Shown here in pieces: positions 34,713 through 45,729 of a DNA stretch of 64,000 bases. The DNA is from Hirundichthys speculiger. Lineage: Eukaryota; Chordata; Actinopteri; Beloniformes; Exocoetidae. The notes below the pieces were generated by a model. It saw nothing but the letters and a program-made list of their open reading frames with translations, made no database searches and was not told where the DNA came from. Every line of letters starts with the position of its first letter. Position 1 is the first letter of the stretch. The stretch covers positions 2,502,001 to 2,566,000 of the forward strand of contig JAGFBZ010000342.1 in the NCBI GenBank assembly GCA_018398805.1, in the 5' to 3' direction. A program made the translations under genes and the position numbers.

Positions 34713-36387
34713 AATCCAGAACAAACACCTTGGATACGGATAACTTTGTTGGGATTTCTGACAAAGGAAACATGAGACTGTCGGTGGGGGAAATTACTAT
34801 ATTGGCCACCTATTATTATTTCAACCAGCCCACCCTAACGTTGTCCTGCTGTGAGGAAATATTCACCGAAGGTGACAGAAGCTGTTCTGGATTCAAATGT
34901 GCATTGATTCCCCTACCATTAACTGGAAGTAGTAATAAAATATTCTGTTCAAGGGTCTGTTTTTGACAGTTTAACTCCAAGGGATCGTGGCCCCAGCTGT
35001 CTCCAACTCATCCCCACTCCCTTATTGTGTTTGTCGAGCTCTGCTTTGGACGCCGGCCAATCAATCATTCCATCCGTTCTTCCAACAGCCTCGATGCATC
35101 ACAGTCGCCGCGGCCTTTCTCTGCGGAAAAGAAGTCCACGAGTCTTGACTTTTACCCAAAGAGACGACGTAGCTCCCGCTGTGTCCTCATTCTCACCTCT
35201 CCATTCGGCAAACAGCGCGACCTCACAAGCATGTCCCTGTTACTATGAGCTCTGGTGATAAATTAGAGGGAAGGGTTGTCATACAGGTGGATTAACTTCC
35301 AGCACAAAGGTCATAATTGTCCCCACTGCCGTCTGGGTGGGTCGTCTTCAACGCTGAACTCAAAAGTGTCCGAAGTGCTGCAGGTGCTGCCCGAAAGCTT
35401 TCTCGCCTCTTTTTTAGTGTTCTTTATGACTTATCATAAAAGATACGGTCATAAACGGTAATGATGCTGGGCTTAATGAAGCAGATCACAGCTCTCTGGA
35501 TAGACGGCTCTAATTTCCCCAACAAATAACGCCTCTAACTTTTCGATGGATGCCTGCCGACAAAAAATGACACCATATATATATATATATAAAAAAAGAA
35601 AATCAGATTGTCATGTGCTCATCAAGATGAAACTTCTTGAAGTCGCTAACTAATTTCCTCCCTGACAAGCTAAATAGCAGATTGTGTGAGCTAATTAGCA
35701 TAAGATAGCTAATTAAAGCGCTGCTATGTGAATGTGTGTGCAAGTCATTTGTCAGCAGCGCCGCGGGAGGACTAATATAAAGGGGCTTCAGACGGTGAGC
35801 GATGTGTCAGTCTTCCTCTGAGCTGGTTGGGGGAAAGAGCAGGCGGTCTGGCAGATGAAACGCAGGCAGGATGGGCGCTTCGTGCCAAAACCGAACGCCA
35901 TCACACGCCAAAGGCTGACTGGTCGGTTTATATTTAACTCTGAGACCAAAAGACTATTTACCGTCTTTTATCTCCTTTATTTTGAGGTTCAGAGTGACTC
36001 AGCAATGAGTAATTTTTTTATATTCACAAACAACATCTTGTGACATGATTTTTCTGTGTTTAGCAGCTGAGCAGAATTTAAAATGTGAGCGTTAAACTCA
36101 GCACTGAAATGCAATTTGACATGGACCGCGACACATACTGGAAGTCACTCGAGGGAAAAATGTCTGATTAAAGACATTGTCTTGTTCTAGCTTCAGCGTC
36201 TGCAATGCAATTTCACTAAAACGCGCTCTAGTTTACAAGAGAATGTTGTGTCTCTTAAGCCCCTTACATGCTGGCTTTTCTTGGCAGAATACATTTTTTT
36301 TTCTCTTTCCGATCTCGGTGTGTGTCTGCCAACTTTCCGGAGAGGCGAAACCTCAAGTGACCTTTATTCCACCAAAAAGAAAAGAGT
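34713..36387. other. Mostly unique DNA with a possible conserved element
   Basis: 34960-35260 and 35640-35800 are free of repeats and of higher complexity than their neighbours. An AT microsatellite lies at 35574-35590. The frames at 35025-35258 lack splice sites. See the separate entry for 35640-35800. Confidence 0.45.
35640..35800. promoter_or_regulatory. Candidate conserved non-coding element with homeodomain sites
   Basis: A repeat-free block holding CTAACTAATTTCC, GAGCTAATTAGCATAAG and AGCTAATTAAAGCG within 60 bases, then GTCATTTGTCAGCAGCG. TAATTA cores are homeodomain binding sites, and dense clusters of them in unique AT-rich DNA are common in developmental enhancers. This is inference from composition only. 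Confidence 0.3.
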
Positions 36388-37193
36388 TCTTCGGAACAAC
36401 CCGAAAACCCGAGGTTCCGACCTGACTCAAATCAGGTCTCGGGTCCATCCACAAGACTCCGAGTTTGGGTCGGAATCGGTACAGTTAGTCTCGGGTCCGG
36501 TTGGTGCTCTCTGACAGGCTGGGTCACCATTTACCTGAGAGAGGTAAACGAGGTAGGTAGACCCCCAGGTCTACCTACCTCGTTTACCTCTCTGACCTGG
36601 GTAGGTAGACCTGGGAGTCTACCTACCCAGGTAAACGAGGTAGACTCCCAGGTCAAGCAAAAGTAAACAAACAAACAGTAGTTTGGTTTAGCCTCCGTCA
36701 GGACTCGGGGCAGTTTAATCATTTTTCATTAACGTGGCGTGTTTGTCATAAAACAATAGTGTTACCGTAGCGTGTTATTACCGGTTTTCCCGGCAGCTGT
36801 AAAACACAACGGATCGCCAACATGATACCGTTGGATGAGAAAATATGTTTAGGACACATCCTGACCAGTGTAGGCTATTAGCAGTTGCTACCAATAGCAT
36901 CTGTATCCACAAAGAAAATAACAACGTGGATTTATTGTTGTTTACATCACGTAGCCTATGTAGCAACTGAACCAGGTAGAAGAGGACAACTTTAGGAAAG
37001 AAAATCGAGTTTTGTTCAACGCTAGACAACTTTTAACATGAGCAGCTATGGGCTGGATTGTCTTGGTTGGGTTCGTGGAAGACTTGGGTTGGGTCAGTTC
37101 CAGGTCCAAATATTGCAGGTCCATTTGGGTCCGGAACCCGGACTTATGACAATAGCTCGGGTCAAGTCTATGAAAGTGGACCCGTGAAGACCT
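36388..37193. mobile_element. CGGGTC-rich DNA element, one end recognised
   Basis: CGGGTC/GACCCG words recur at both sides (CAGGTCTCGGGTCCATCC near 36434; CATTTGGGTCCGGAACCC near 37122). The right end AAGACCTCTAG, reversed TAGAGGTCTTCACGGGTC-like, is a hAT-type terminus. The left terminus was not found. The triple hairpin at 36538-36654 lies inside. Confidence 0.5.
36538..36654. repeat. Three overlapping perfect hairpins
   Basis: Hairpin 1 has 25-bp arms (36538-36562 and 36569-36593) and a 6-base loop. Hairpin 2 has 16-bp arms (36595-36610 and 36617-36632). Hairpin 3 has 16-bp arms (36609-36624 and 36639-36654) and overlaps hairpin 2, so the two cannot form together. All three are built from the same GTAGGTAGAC and ACCTGGG words. 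Confidence 0.92.
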
Positions 37194-37240
37194 CTAGTTT
37201 CAACTCAACGGTGTTGAATCAGGGAGATACAGAAAGGGTG

Positions 37241-37795
37241 AATTCCAATTCCTCCCTTAACCTCAATTTTAAAAAATGCACGCTCCCATGGAGTGCAAGT
37301 GCTGTCCTGATTCTAAGAAAGTCAAGTTGAGGGACAAGTTTGAGGGCTGTATCGCCCTCAATATTGAGATAATCCGGCACCACCCTTGGGAGTAAGGGCT
37401 ACCCAGAAGGCATTGCATATTTTTGCCAAGATGTCTTCAAAAAGGATGGCGCCTAAAAAAGCTAGCTCCAAATGTAAGTATTTTCGTAGTTAATAAAACT
37501 ATAAATGTTACGAAACTATCTTATTGTCTTCGATATATATATTTATATTATCTTATTCTTCTTCTACGTCTTCTTCTCCTTCTTCTTCGTCGTCGCTGTT
37601 TTCTTGACAGACTGGACGTAGCTTTGGCGTAAGGCCGCCCCCCACAGTCTGAAGACGTAACTACACTCAAGGGGTGTCCCATTTCTAAGTTACAAGATAG
37701 CCTTTACACTTACTTTCGAGGGCCAAGACTGAGGGCCAAATATTGAGGGTTAAGGGCGAGGGTTGAGACTGAGGGTTAAGGGAGGAATTGGAATT
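37241..37795 (+). mobile_element. DNA element with 22-bp perfect inverted repeats and a possible exon stub
   Basis: Bases 37241-37262 (AATTCCAATTCCTCCCTTAA plus CC) are repeated inverted at 37774-37795. The right side also carries several AGGGTTAAGGG words. Inside, 37431-37473 reads ATG then SSKRMAPKKASSK and runs into GTAAGTATTTTCG, a strong splice donor. This could be the first exon of a transposase retained in a shortened element. The target duplication is not clear. Confidence 0.68.
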
Positions 37796-38385
37796 GGCTC
37801 AAACAGTAGGAGCTCTGAGTGTTTGAACAGAAGTTGGAGTTGGGCATCTCAGTTTCAGAGCTTCCGATGATGCAGTTGATGAACACGGAGACGCTCGAGC
37901 CGCGGCAACAAGTGCAAACCAAAAAAAAAAAAGCTTTTTATGAACCAGGAACAAAACACTGACGGTGGTTTGTGGTCGGGCAGTTGATCCAAAATGGATT
38001 TGAACTGACATTCAGGACCCATAACCGACGTAATCTTTCCCTCGTCAGTTATGTCAATCATTTCAATTATTTGAAATGTTGAATAACTGTCCGTACGCTG
38101 TCTGTGCGTTTCAGACATGGACACCCTCATTAGAAAAAAGTATCTCAGCTTCGATAGTTGAGCATTTTGCCACAAAAACCCTGTCACCAGTCCACTAAAA
38201 TAGCAGCTCATTAATCGTAATCAAGGTAACACGTTCGCATAGAGACGCGTAGAGATGCGAGGAGCGTCTCAGTAATTAAGCTCTGCTCCTCATGACGCCC
38301 GGACAAAATGAAATGAATATTCTTAAAGCAGCAGATACAAGCACCTTAATCAGAGTATTGTCCTATTAAGACCACTGCTGTCCGT
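37796..38385. other. Unclassified DNA
   Basis: An A-run of 12 lies at 37920-37931. No gene and no firm repeat identity. Confidence 0.5.
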
Positions 38386-39045
38386 GTAAACGTAGAACAC
38401 GGATGTCTACGAACCCGGTTCACCGTACCGTCCACAAACGCAGGTTAAAGCTCTGTCATGCAAAGAAAATGCAGTACGTGTGAACCAACCTCATCCTCTT
38501 CTCTGGGCTCTTTGAAAACAGAACGAGATAAAAACCATCAAACTGTCACCTGGTCAGATGAATCTAAGTTTGAAAGTCTCTGAAGCTTGGATGTCTGATG
38601 GTCTGGAGGTTCATTATGGATCGCTTGCACATCTGGAAAGTAAATGCTGGTAAATACTCGCCTCCACACGTTTATCAAGGTGGGTCTTTCATCTTTCAGC
38701 GTGATGATCCATTAAAAAGCCAATTTCCCCTCGGGGATTATTAAAGTATTTTTCATTCATTCATTCAAAAGCAAGACTTAGCTGCAGAAGAGTTCAGGTG
38801 CTGAACTGGCTGGCCTGCAGTCCAGACCTTTCACCAACGGAAAACATCTGACGCATCATGAAACAAAATTTAGAAATAAGAGGAACCAGGACTTTTGAAA
38901 AGGACGTCATTCCTCTCCCAGACATGCATGGGCTGCAGAGTCTTCTTGGTTGTGTAATGTGAGTAAACTATTAATTTATGATGTTTTATTCCAAGCAATC
39001 TGTTTTTACTGGAAGTTCCCAACTTTTTAGAAACTGGGCTTGTAA
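38386..39045 (+). pseudogene. Tc1/mariner-type transposase relic
   Basis: The block around 38804-38845 reads NWLACSPDLSPTEN, the conserved segment with the last catalytic acidic residue of Tc1-type DDE transposases (usual form NWPACSPDLSPIEN). The next W codon is TGA (38849-38851), and frames shift elsewhere. Upstream, HKRRLKLCHAKK-like and WSDESKFE-like pieces occur in order, and CCCAACTTTTTAGAAACTGG near 39016 matches the 3' region of this fish family. Interrupted by a LINE tail at 38700-38770. Confidence 0.82.
38700..38770 (+). mobile_element. Very short LINE 3' tail inserted in the Tc1 relic
   Basis: AATTTCCCCTCGGGGATTAT, TAAAGTATTTTT and an ATTC repeat follow each other. This is the terminal tail found on fish CR1/L2-group LINEs, which end in a short tandem repeat rather than poly(A). 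It splits the CATCTTTCAG and CAAGAC parts of the transposase relic. Confidence 0.6.
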
Positions 39046-39507
39046 ATCACCTCAATAAAGCGGAGCAGAAAGGTTTTATGTTGCGGCGTTCAAGCTCGTT
39101 CCCTTCAACACGGAGACGATGTTTCTTGCCAGGATTATTACACCTGCAGTTCTTCACTTTCTGCTGCGGCAACATCAGTCTGGATGTTCCTGGGAGGCTG
39201 CAGTGATCCATCATGCCAAAGGTCTGCGCTGTCAAGACAGCTTGTTCGTGAAGAGCACCAAATTAAAAACCACTTTATATCTCAAAGTCTGCATGATATT
39301 TTGTTTAAAAGACTGCGATGCTGCAATTAATCTTTCTTCTGCGGGCTACGTTATCTTTTTAATGTTTAAACTCGCACATTACTGACGTCTAATTATTTTT
39401 TGTTTGTTTTTGATGACTGATGAAGGAATCCAATTTACACTGGATATAATTTATCAGCAATGCCCCAATATTTTCTACATTAAATGCAACCACCTGCCCC
39501 TTTGACT
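39046..39507. other. Unclassified DNA
   Basis: No gene or repeat called. An 88-codon frame at 39119-39385 has no support. Confidence 0.45.
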
Positions 39508-39552
39508 TGACTAGTGCCCTTTCTGCAGTACATCCTACAATAAATAAATATA

Positions 39553-39596
<44 letters not shown>

Positions 39597-40390
39597 TATA
39601 TGTATATATATATATATATATATAGCTGAGCAGCTATTTCACAATCATGCCACAATCATCGTTGGAATTTCAAGACAAATTGTTCAGGAATTTTTTGTGT
39701 CAAAATTGTGTTTTCCCGATAAAAAAAAAAATGATTTTGCTAATTTTGAGATTTTATGATTCAAATTTATTTTTTACGATGAAAAGTTATAACATCAGAA
39801 AATTTGTAATTTTACAGCAATAATTCTTGATTTTAGCTCAAAAAGTTGCAAACGCACAAAATTCGCAATTTCATGACACAAATTCTAAATTTTACACCAA
39901 AAAGTTGCAATATTGTGAATTTTATGATATTATGACTAGTGCCCTTTCTGCAGCACGTCTTACAATAAATATATATATAGCTGAGCAGCTATTTCACAAT
40001 AAAAGCAGAGGCTTTTTATGTCAAAAAGTAGCAATTTTGCACGAGTTGCCATTCTTCCAACAAAAATTTGCGCAATTACTAAGTTAAAACAAAAGTTGCG
40101 ATTTCAAGACAAAATGTTTAGGAATTTTTTGTGTAAAATTTGTGAAATGATTTTGCCAATTTTGAGATTTTATGATAAAAATTATATTTTCACGATAAAA
40201 AGTTATAAAAAGTTTGTAATTTTACAGCAAAAATTCTTGATTTAAGCTCAAAAATTCACAATTTCCTGTCACAAAGTCGGAATGTTAAGACAAAAAGTTG
40301 CAATATTAGGTTCAAAAAGTTGCGATATTGTGAATTTCATGATAATATGACAAAACGATTTTATGACAGAAGTCCTGAATTTACAACAAA
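39508..40390 (+). repeat. Tandem duplication of about 440 bp within AT-rich array E
   Basis: GACTAGTGCCCTTTCTGCAG starts at about 39508 and again at about 39943; both are followed by TACAATAAATA, a TA microsatellite and AGCTGAGCAGCTATTTCACA. The following AT-rich parts also pair (GGAATTTTTTGTGT, ATTTTGAGATTTTATGAT and TTGTAATTTTACAGCAA blocks). The first copy's TA/TG microsatellite is expanded (39551-39624). Confidence 0.8.
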
Positions 40391-40445
40391 AAGTTCTGTT
40401 TTGCAAAATTTGCTGCTGTACTTCAATATGTTGCTTTTTTTCTGT
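39655..40445 (+). repeat. Degenerate AT-rich tandem array E, copy 2
   Basis: Repeated AAAAAGTTGCAAT, GTAATTTTACA and GAATTTTATGATA words at about 25-35 base spacing, the same vocabulary as 60185-60945 and the reverse complement of 16845-17690. Non-coding. Confidence 0.7.
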
Positions 40446-42263
40446 CATGATTTTTCAAAAAAAGTGCATAAATCTCTATTCTTGTCTGCTTGTTAAGATA
40501 AATGACGATGTAATTCAAGCAGGCAGTACTGCAGTTATACATATTATATTATAAGTATCGTTTAACTGACTGTGCCCTTTTCTCTTGACATGACCATCTG
40601 CCCCTAAACACGTCTGTGCATGGCTCTGATTATTTCCATGCTTCAGTCAGTCTGACTTCAGTGGCAGTTATTACACCCAACAATCTTCTGGTTATTTCTG
40701 TGAGAAAGTAGCTCCACTCCGACTGATCTGCTCGGGGAACCAACACCTCCATGATCCAGCTGTCAGAAGGTCTCACCACCTTCAGGAGACTGTGTTTCAG
40801 AACATAATGATGATGACAAGGAGAACGAAAAGAGGGCCAGTCAAAATAATGGTGCAGGTGTCACGGAGCAGTGGGATCGTAACGAAGGGTGGTGGGTCCG
40901 GGACATAGCTGGCTTCAGTGATGGCAACTTAATGAAAAACTTCAGTGTACCCTCATCTGTCAGCTCTCTCCTGAAAAGACAATCATCTTACAAGACCAAG
41001 AGGAGCGTGTTGGTGAGGAGTTACATTAGCTGGCAACGGGTTCGGTTGCCACACTATATTCAAACTGTTTGGTACTGCAAACATCAATCAATCATTGTTT
41101 CATTTCAGCAGTTGAAAGGACGACAGGTGTGCGCTTCCACATTGCATTTGTTCCTAGAAAGGAAGAACTTTTGTCGTGCACTCCTTGGTCCTTGTTTCTT
41201 GCGCATGTGCACCAAACCCGTTCATTCTTGCACGTACGCGCTGCTCTCGGTTGGTCATGCACCTTTCAGGTCACCTGAGCGTGGGCCACACGTGTACCCG
41301 TTCGGCACGTCATACTACGCGGCACCGGCGGGTTGAGAGGAAGCTACCTGTCTCGCTGTTGCAGTCGATGCTCTAATGTTCCTTCTGATGATCTGTCATG
41401 TCATCTCCAGAGTCCATAAAATGGTATTCAGATCAGCCCTAACCTCTAGTGGGATAAAGTGGTATTACAAGATGTTTGGGACCGTCACATTATAGCAGCG
41501 CTACAAAGAGTAGCTTTAAATCATGCACAGTGTTACAACACTTGATAAGGAAACTTGAATGCAGTCCCAGCTGTTCGGTTGAACCTCGCTCAGTGTGGAC
41601 ATAAATCTGCACGCTGGAAGTGTTATCAAGTGCGAGCGGAAGCTGACTCCTTTTGTCGTGCCGTATTTCAGATCAAGCCACTCGAGTTCTGGCTCGCCGA
41701 CTTCAAACGTCGTATTGATTCTCCTAACCGCCGGAGAGGCTTTCTTTTGCGCGCGCACAAAAACTCGCAGCATAATTTAAAAGGCAATAAATCTCCCCGT
41801 GTCCCGTCCGCCATGCATCCTCCTGAATCATTTATGCCTCTTCTGCTGTGCCTTTCTCTGCGCTTAAATATTCCACTAATAACATTTTCCTTCCAGTTAT
41901 TGGGTTTCTAGGGCCGCGGGGTGTTGACTACAGCACTTCTCAGTTTTTGCTGCAAAGCAGAAAGTTAAACCCGAGCCTCCCCGTGGAGCTGTAACGGTAA
42001 CGGCGGTAACTCCCGACTGCTATTGTAGCACGCTGCAGCAGGAGGTGGCTCACGGCGCTAATTGAAAGGCTACCGCCGTCCTGCGCACAATCGACAACAA
42101 CCCTCCATCTGTGATTATAGATGTGGCTCGTGACCCAGAATACAGAATACAAATCCCCCACGGCTTCAAAACCCTCTGCTGCCTCCTCAAGGCCTGGGAA
42201 AAAAAAAAAAAAAGAGTTTCCAGCATCCTCAGGGTCTTCATTACAAGTGACAGTAAAATCTCC
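40446..42263. other. Unclassified DNA
   Basis: 41560-41900 is repeat-free mixed DNA (around CATAATTTAAAAGGCAATAA) that could hold a conserved element. The 134-codon frame 40932-41336 has no recognised domain. No exon called. Confidence 0.4.
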
Positions 42264-42271
42264 AGTCCTCT

Positions 42272-43177
42272 ATGGAGCCCCATTTGTGTCATAATTCAAT
42301 GAATAAATGAGTCTATTATTATGAAATATAGGCGTTTATTATTATGAAATACGTATCCATTATTATGAAATATTTCCCAATATGATGAAATATATGTGTG
42401 TTATTATGAAATATTTCCCATTATTATGAAATAATTTTAATCATAAATATATTTTTATTATTATTTAATCTTAGTTTAAAACATAATAGTTTATTTCAGA
42501 ATGGCTTTTTTTATCTAAGAATGAGTTTTTACGTAATTGCTTCATTTTTCATAAGAATGAGCTTTTACATAATAATTAAATTTTGCCAGTGGGCGGGACC
42601 AGTGGTTGACCTGCATGCTCATTGGCTGATCCTTCTCCATTCTACGCTCTGACATCGACTAGTTTTGGCCGTGAGGTCCCGTTAGCAGCGGGCCGTGCTA
42701 ACGGTATCCTGAATAACCGCGGGCTAACGGCCCGCTGAATGAAGGTGTGACTAGGAGCACACCTTCATCAAAGTGCGCTCCTAGTCCGATTGTAGCTATG
42801 GCAGCTTGGACTGAGCTACGGGAAACCTTGACGTTTCTTAGTCGATGTCAACTTTTAACCGTAAACTGAGGTGCATTCTGCCACCTACTGGCCTGGAGTA
42901 TATACATTGCACCTCTCGCCCACTATCGATATTCACAGTTCTGTTGCTTCTGCCTGAATGAAAGAGCAGCCAACCACATAAATGGCTCCGCCCCCTCTGC
43001 TGTGATTGACACACAAATCATTCTTATGAAAAACAAAGCCATTATTATGTAAAAGCTCATTCTTATGAAAAATGAAACCATTATCATAATAATGGGAAAT
43101 ATTTCATAATAATAAACATGTATTTCATAATAATAGACTCATTTATCCATTGAATTATGACCCAAACGGGGCTCCAT
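42272..43177. mobile_element. MITE with long inverted repeats and TTATTATGAAATA words (906 bp)
   Basis: Both ends begin ATGGAGCCCC and remain inverted copies for nearly 60 bp (TCATAATTCAATG(A/G)ATAAATGAG), followed by inverted arrays of TTATTATGAAATA. Perfect 8-bp duplications AGTCCTCT at 42264-42271 and 43178-43185. The centre holds a GGTGTG/CACACC hairpin and a GCTAACGG/CCGTTAGC pair. No frame. The 8-bp duplication suggests hAT or P-type transposition. Confidence 0.88.
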
Positions 43178-43185
43178 AGTCCTCT

Positions 43186-43764
43186 GTCCAGCTCACAACT
43201 TTTTCCACGTTTAAATGATCCCACGTGCAATGCGTTTCCTGTTTCCAAACCGATCCGATAACGCTGGTCGGACGGTACGAAGCTTCGCGTCAACACGCCG
43301 AGTTTATGCAGAAGCTCTTTTACTGAGCCGTCTTCTCTGACAACGAGGCTTAAAATACTCTCAGTAGAGGCAGCAGAGCAAATGAAACATCAGTGATTGC
43401 ACTTTCTGTGACAGGTTCGGGGAGCAAAAAAAAAAAGAAAAAACCGTCACTCCGCGCTGAAGCGGCATTGGCGCGTGACGAGGAGCTGAGCGCCGCATTT
43501 TACATGTTAATGGGGCCTCATTTGGCGTGAAACCCCTCAATCCTCCGGTACGTCTGCATCCACCCACTTTTGTTTTAATATAGTTTTGCATCCTTCGCAG
43601 TTTTGCCTCCTCAGAGCCACAGCTGAGTCGAATTTGAGTAGACAGATGCTGCACGTGCATGATTTTAGATGGAGTGTGATCTCCAACTCCTTCTTCAGGG
43701 TATAATCTTCCCTGGTCTCTAAATGGTGGCGGTGATGGAAATGACACCATCGTGCTAACAGTCT
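43186..43764. other. Unclassified DNA
   Basis: No gene recognised; the 129-codon minus-strand frame 43361-43750 has no domain. Confidence 0.45.
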
Positions 43765-43942
43765 AGTTATGATATACTGTTGGAGTCACCAAACTACTCA
43801 CAGCTTCAAGCAGATCTTTTAAAGCTGTGTAAAACAAAAATAACCATGTGACCAGTACTGAGTACCCCCATGATTCAGTATCTTCTAGAACCGACTTCAG
43901 TCTCTCAGGTGGTTCTGGATACATTTTGGCTCATTCTTCAGT

Positions 43943-44595
43943 CAGTGCGTTTACATGGGAAGTTTAATTCCTCTTTTATTCAGAATTAAAATTAAATCCG
44001 ATTTAAAATGATTAAAAATTACCATGTAAAAACCTCATTCCAAATGAAAATGTCCATTTCGAATTAAACGTAATTTCGAAGTAAGTTGCTGGTTTATTCT
44101 GATTTTAAATCTGAATAGAATAATTCCGTGGTCATGTATACACTCATTCCGCTTTAAATTAATTCCGGTCTTTCTGCGCATGCTAGTTCTCTTGCCCGTC
44201 TGTCGCGATGACGCTTATATTCCGCACTGGGCTTGTTTTCGAAAGAAAATCATCGACATGATGTTGTCGTGCTGCTGCTTCAAAAATAAAATCAAAACAA
44301 ATCCAAAAAGGATGCTAATAATGTCGTCCTCCATGTTGTTGCTAATCAAATAAGTTTGTTTTCTTCTGGTAGACGTAAATACGTAAAGACGTCCGCCCCC
44401 CCTATCCAATCAGAACCCTTCCCAACCCCCAGACCTTAAGCAGAATTGGATAAAGCCGATCAAACGTGTTTTCCATGTAAACCTCAATTCGGAATTAGTT
44501 TTTCCATGTAAACTCGAAGGAAAATAGTTTAATTCTAAATTATTTAATTCAGAATAATTAATTCCAAATCAAAAAACATCATGTAACCGTGGCCA
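43943..44595. mobile_element. GAATTA-rich DNA element inside relic T
   Basis: Starts CAGTGCGTTTACATGGG and ends CATGTAACCGTGGCCA; both ends share an inverted TTACATG core, and the interior repeats GAATTAAA/TTTAATTC and CCATGTAAA words. It separates CTCATTCTTCA and ATGATGTTGCCTCAATTC, which lie together in the homologous relic near 50655. The target duplication is not visible. Confidence 0.68.
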
Positions 44596-44981
44596 ATGAT
44601 GTTGCCTCAATTCATTGAGATTTTTGGGTGGTCGCTGATGCACAACTCTCTGAAGTTATTCCACCTGGGTTTAGGTCTGCTGTTTGCTTAGATCAGTGGT
44701 TCTTAACTTGGGTTCGATCGAACCCTCTGGGTTCGGTGAGTCAGTCTCAGGGGTTCGCACCTGACTCATATGATTTATGATGGCACGCCCTGCTTGGCCA
44801 TCACTGGCTAGAGATGATCACGTTAGCCAATCAGGGAATTTCCGCTCAGTAGTCGACTTATGACTGTCATGATGGAACATCTTGTTTCCATATTCGTGTA
44901 GTTCATGCATTGCATTGGGCCTGTTTTTTTAACGCAGTGATGTTGATGCACGGTTCATTTTGTGCACCAGTAAACCATATA

Positions 44982-45729
44982 CAGTGGTACCTCTACTTAT
45001 GCACGTCTATACATATGAAATGTTCAGGTTACGAAACGCCTCAACGGGAAAATATTGCCTCTTGTTATGAAAGAAATTTCAGGATACGAAAGGGAAAAAT
45101 CCAGTAGTGCTGCTACTCGCAACTCCCAGAGTTTACCGAACGTAAACATAGCTGTCGGCTCTGTATCTCGGTTTAAAAGCGGTGCGTCTGAGCTGCTCTG
45201 CCATTGGCTATCGCTTAGCATCTTCCTAGCATCCCATTGGCTAGGAGGGCCCCTTGTCTGTATGAGCCTAACCCAGCAACCAGGTAAACAAACAATTTTT
45301 ACCTCCGCCAAGGAGGTTATGTTTTTACCTGCGTTTTGTCTGTTTGTCTGTCTGTTTTCAAGATAACTCAAAAAGTTATGGATGGATTTTGATGAAATTT
45401 TCAGGAGTTATCAGAAATGTGAAAAGGAAGAACTGATTTCATCCAGAAGAAATCATGGATTCTGGATCACTTTTAAATTTTCGATAATTGTTGCGCTTGG
45501 TGGAGGTCTGCGGTCTCCGAGTGCTTTTCTAGTTCTAACATGTATTTCTTACAGGTTTTTATGTCATTTCATGTATTATTTATAATTTATTTAAAAAATT
45601 ATGTTCGAATTTTGGAGGGCTTAGAACAGATTAGGGCATTTACATGGAAAACACGTCTCTACTTACGAAAATTTCAGGTTACGAAATTACTTCCAGAACC
45701 AATTATTTTCGTAAGTAGAGGTACCACTG
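44982..45729 (-). mobile_element. Family A element copy 3, composite with K (748 bp)
   Basis: CAGTGGTACCTCTACTTATG to AGTAGAGGTACCACTG, with TA on each side (44980-44981, 45730-45731). Opposite orientation to copies 1 and 2. Repeat K lies at 45300-45533. Inserted in the hAT element at 44694-45846. Confidence 0.9.
45300..45533 (-). repeat. Repeat K nested in family A copy 3
   Basis: Begins ACCTCCGCCAAGGAGGTTAT and ends GAGTGCTTTTCTAGT, the reverse complement of the K copies at 10611 and 62148, at the same position within family A. Confidence 0.8.
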
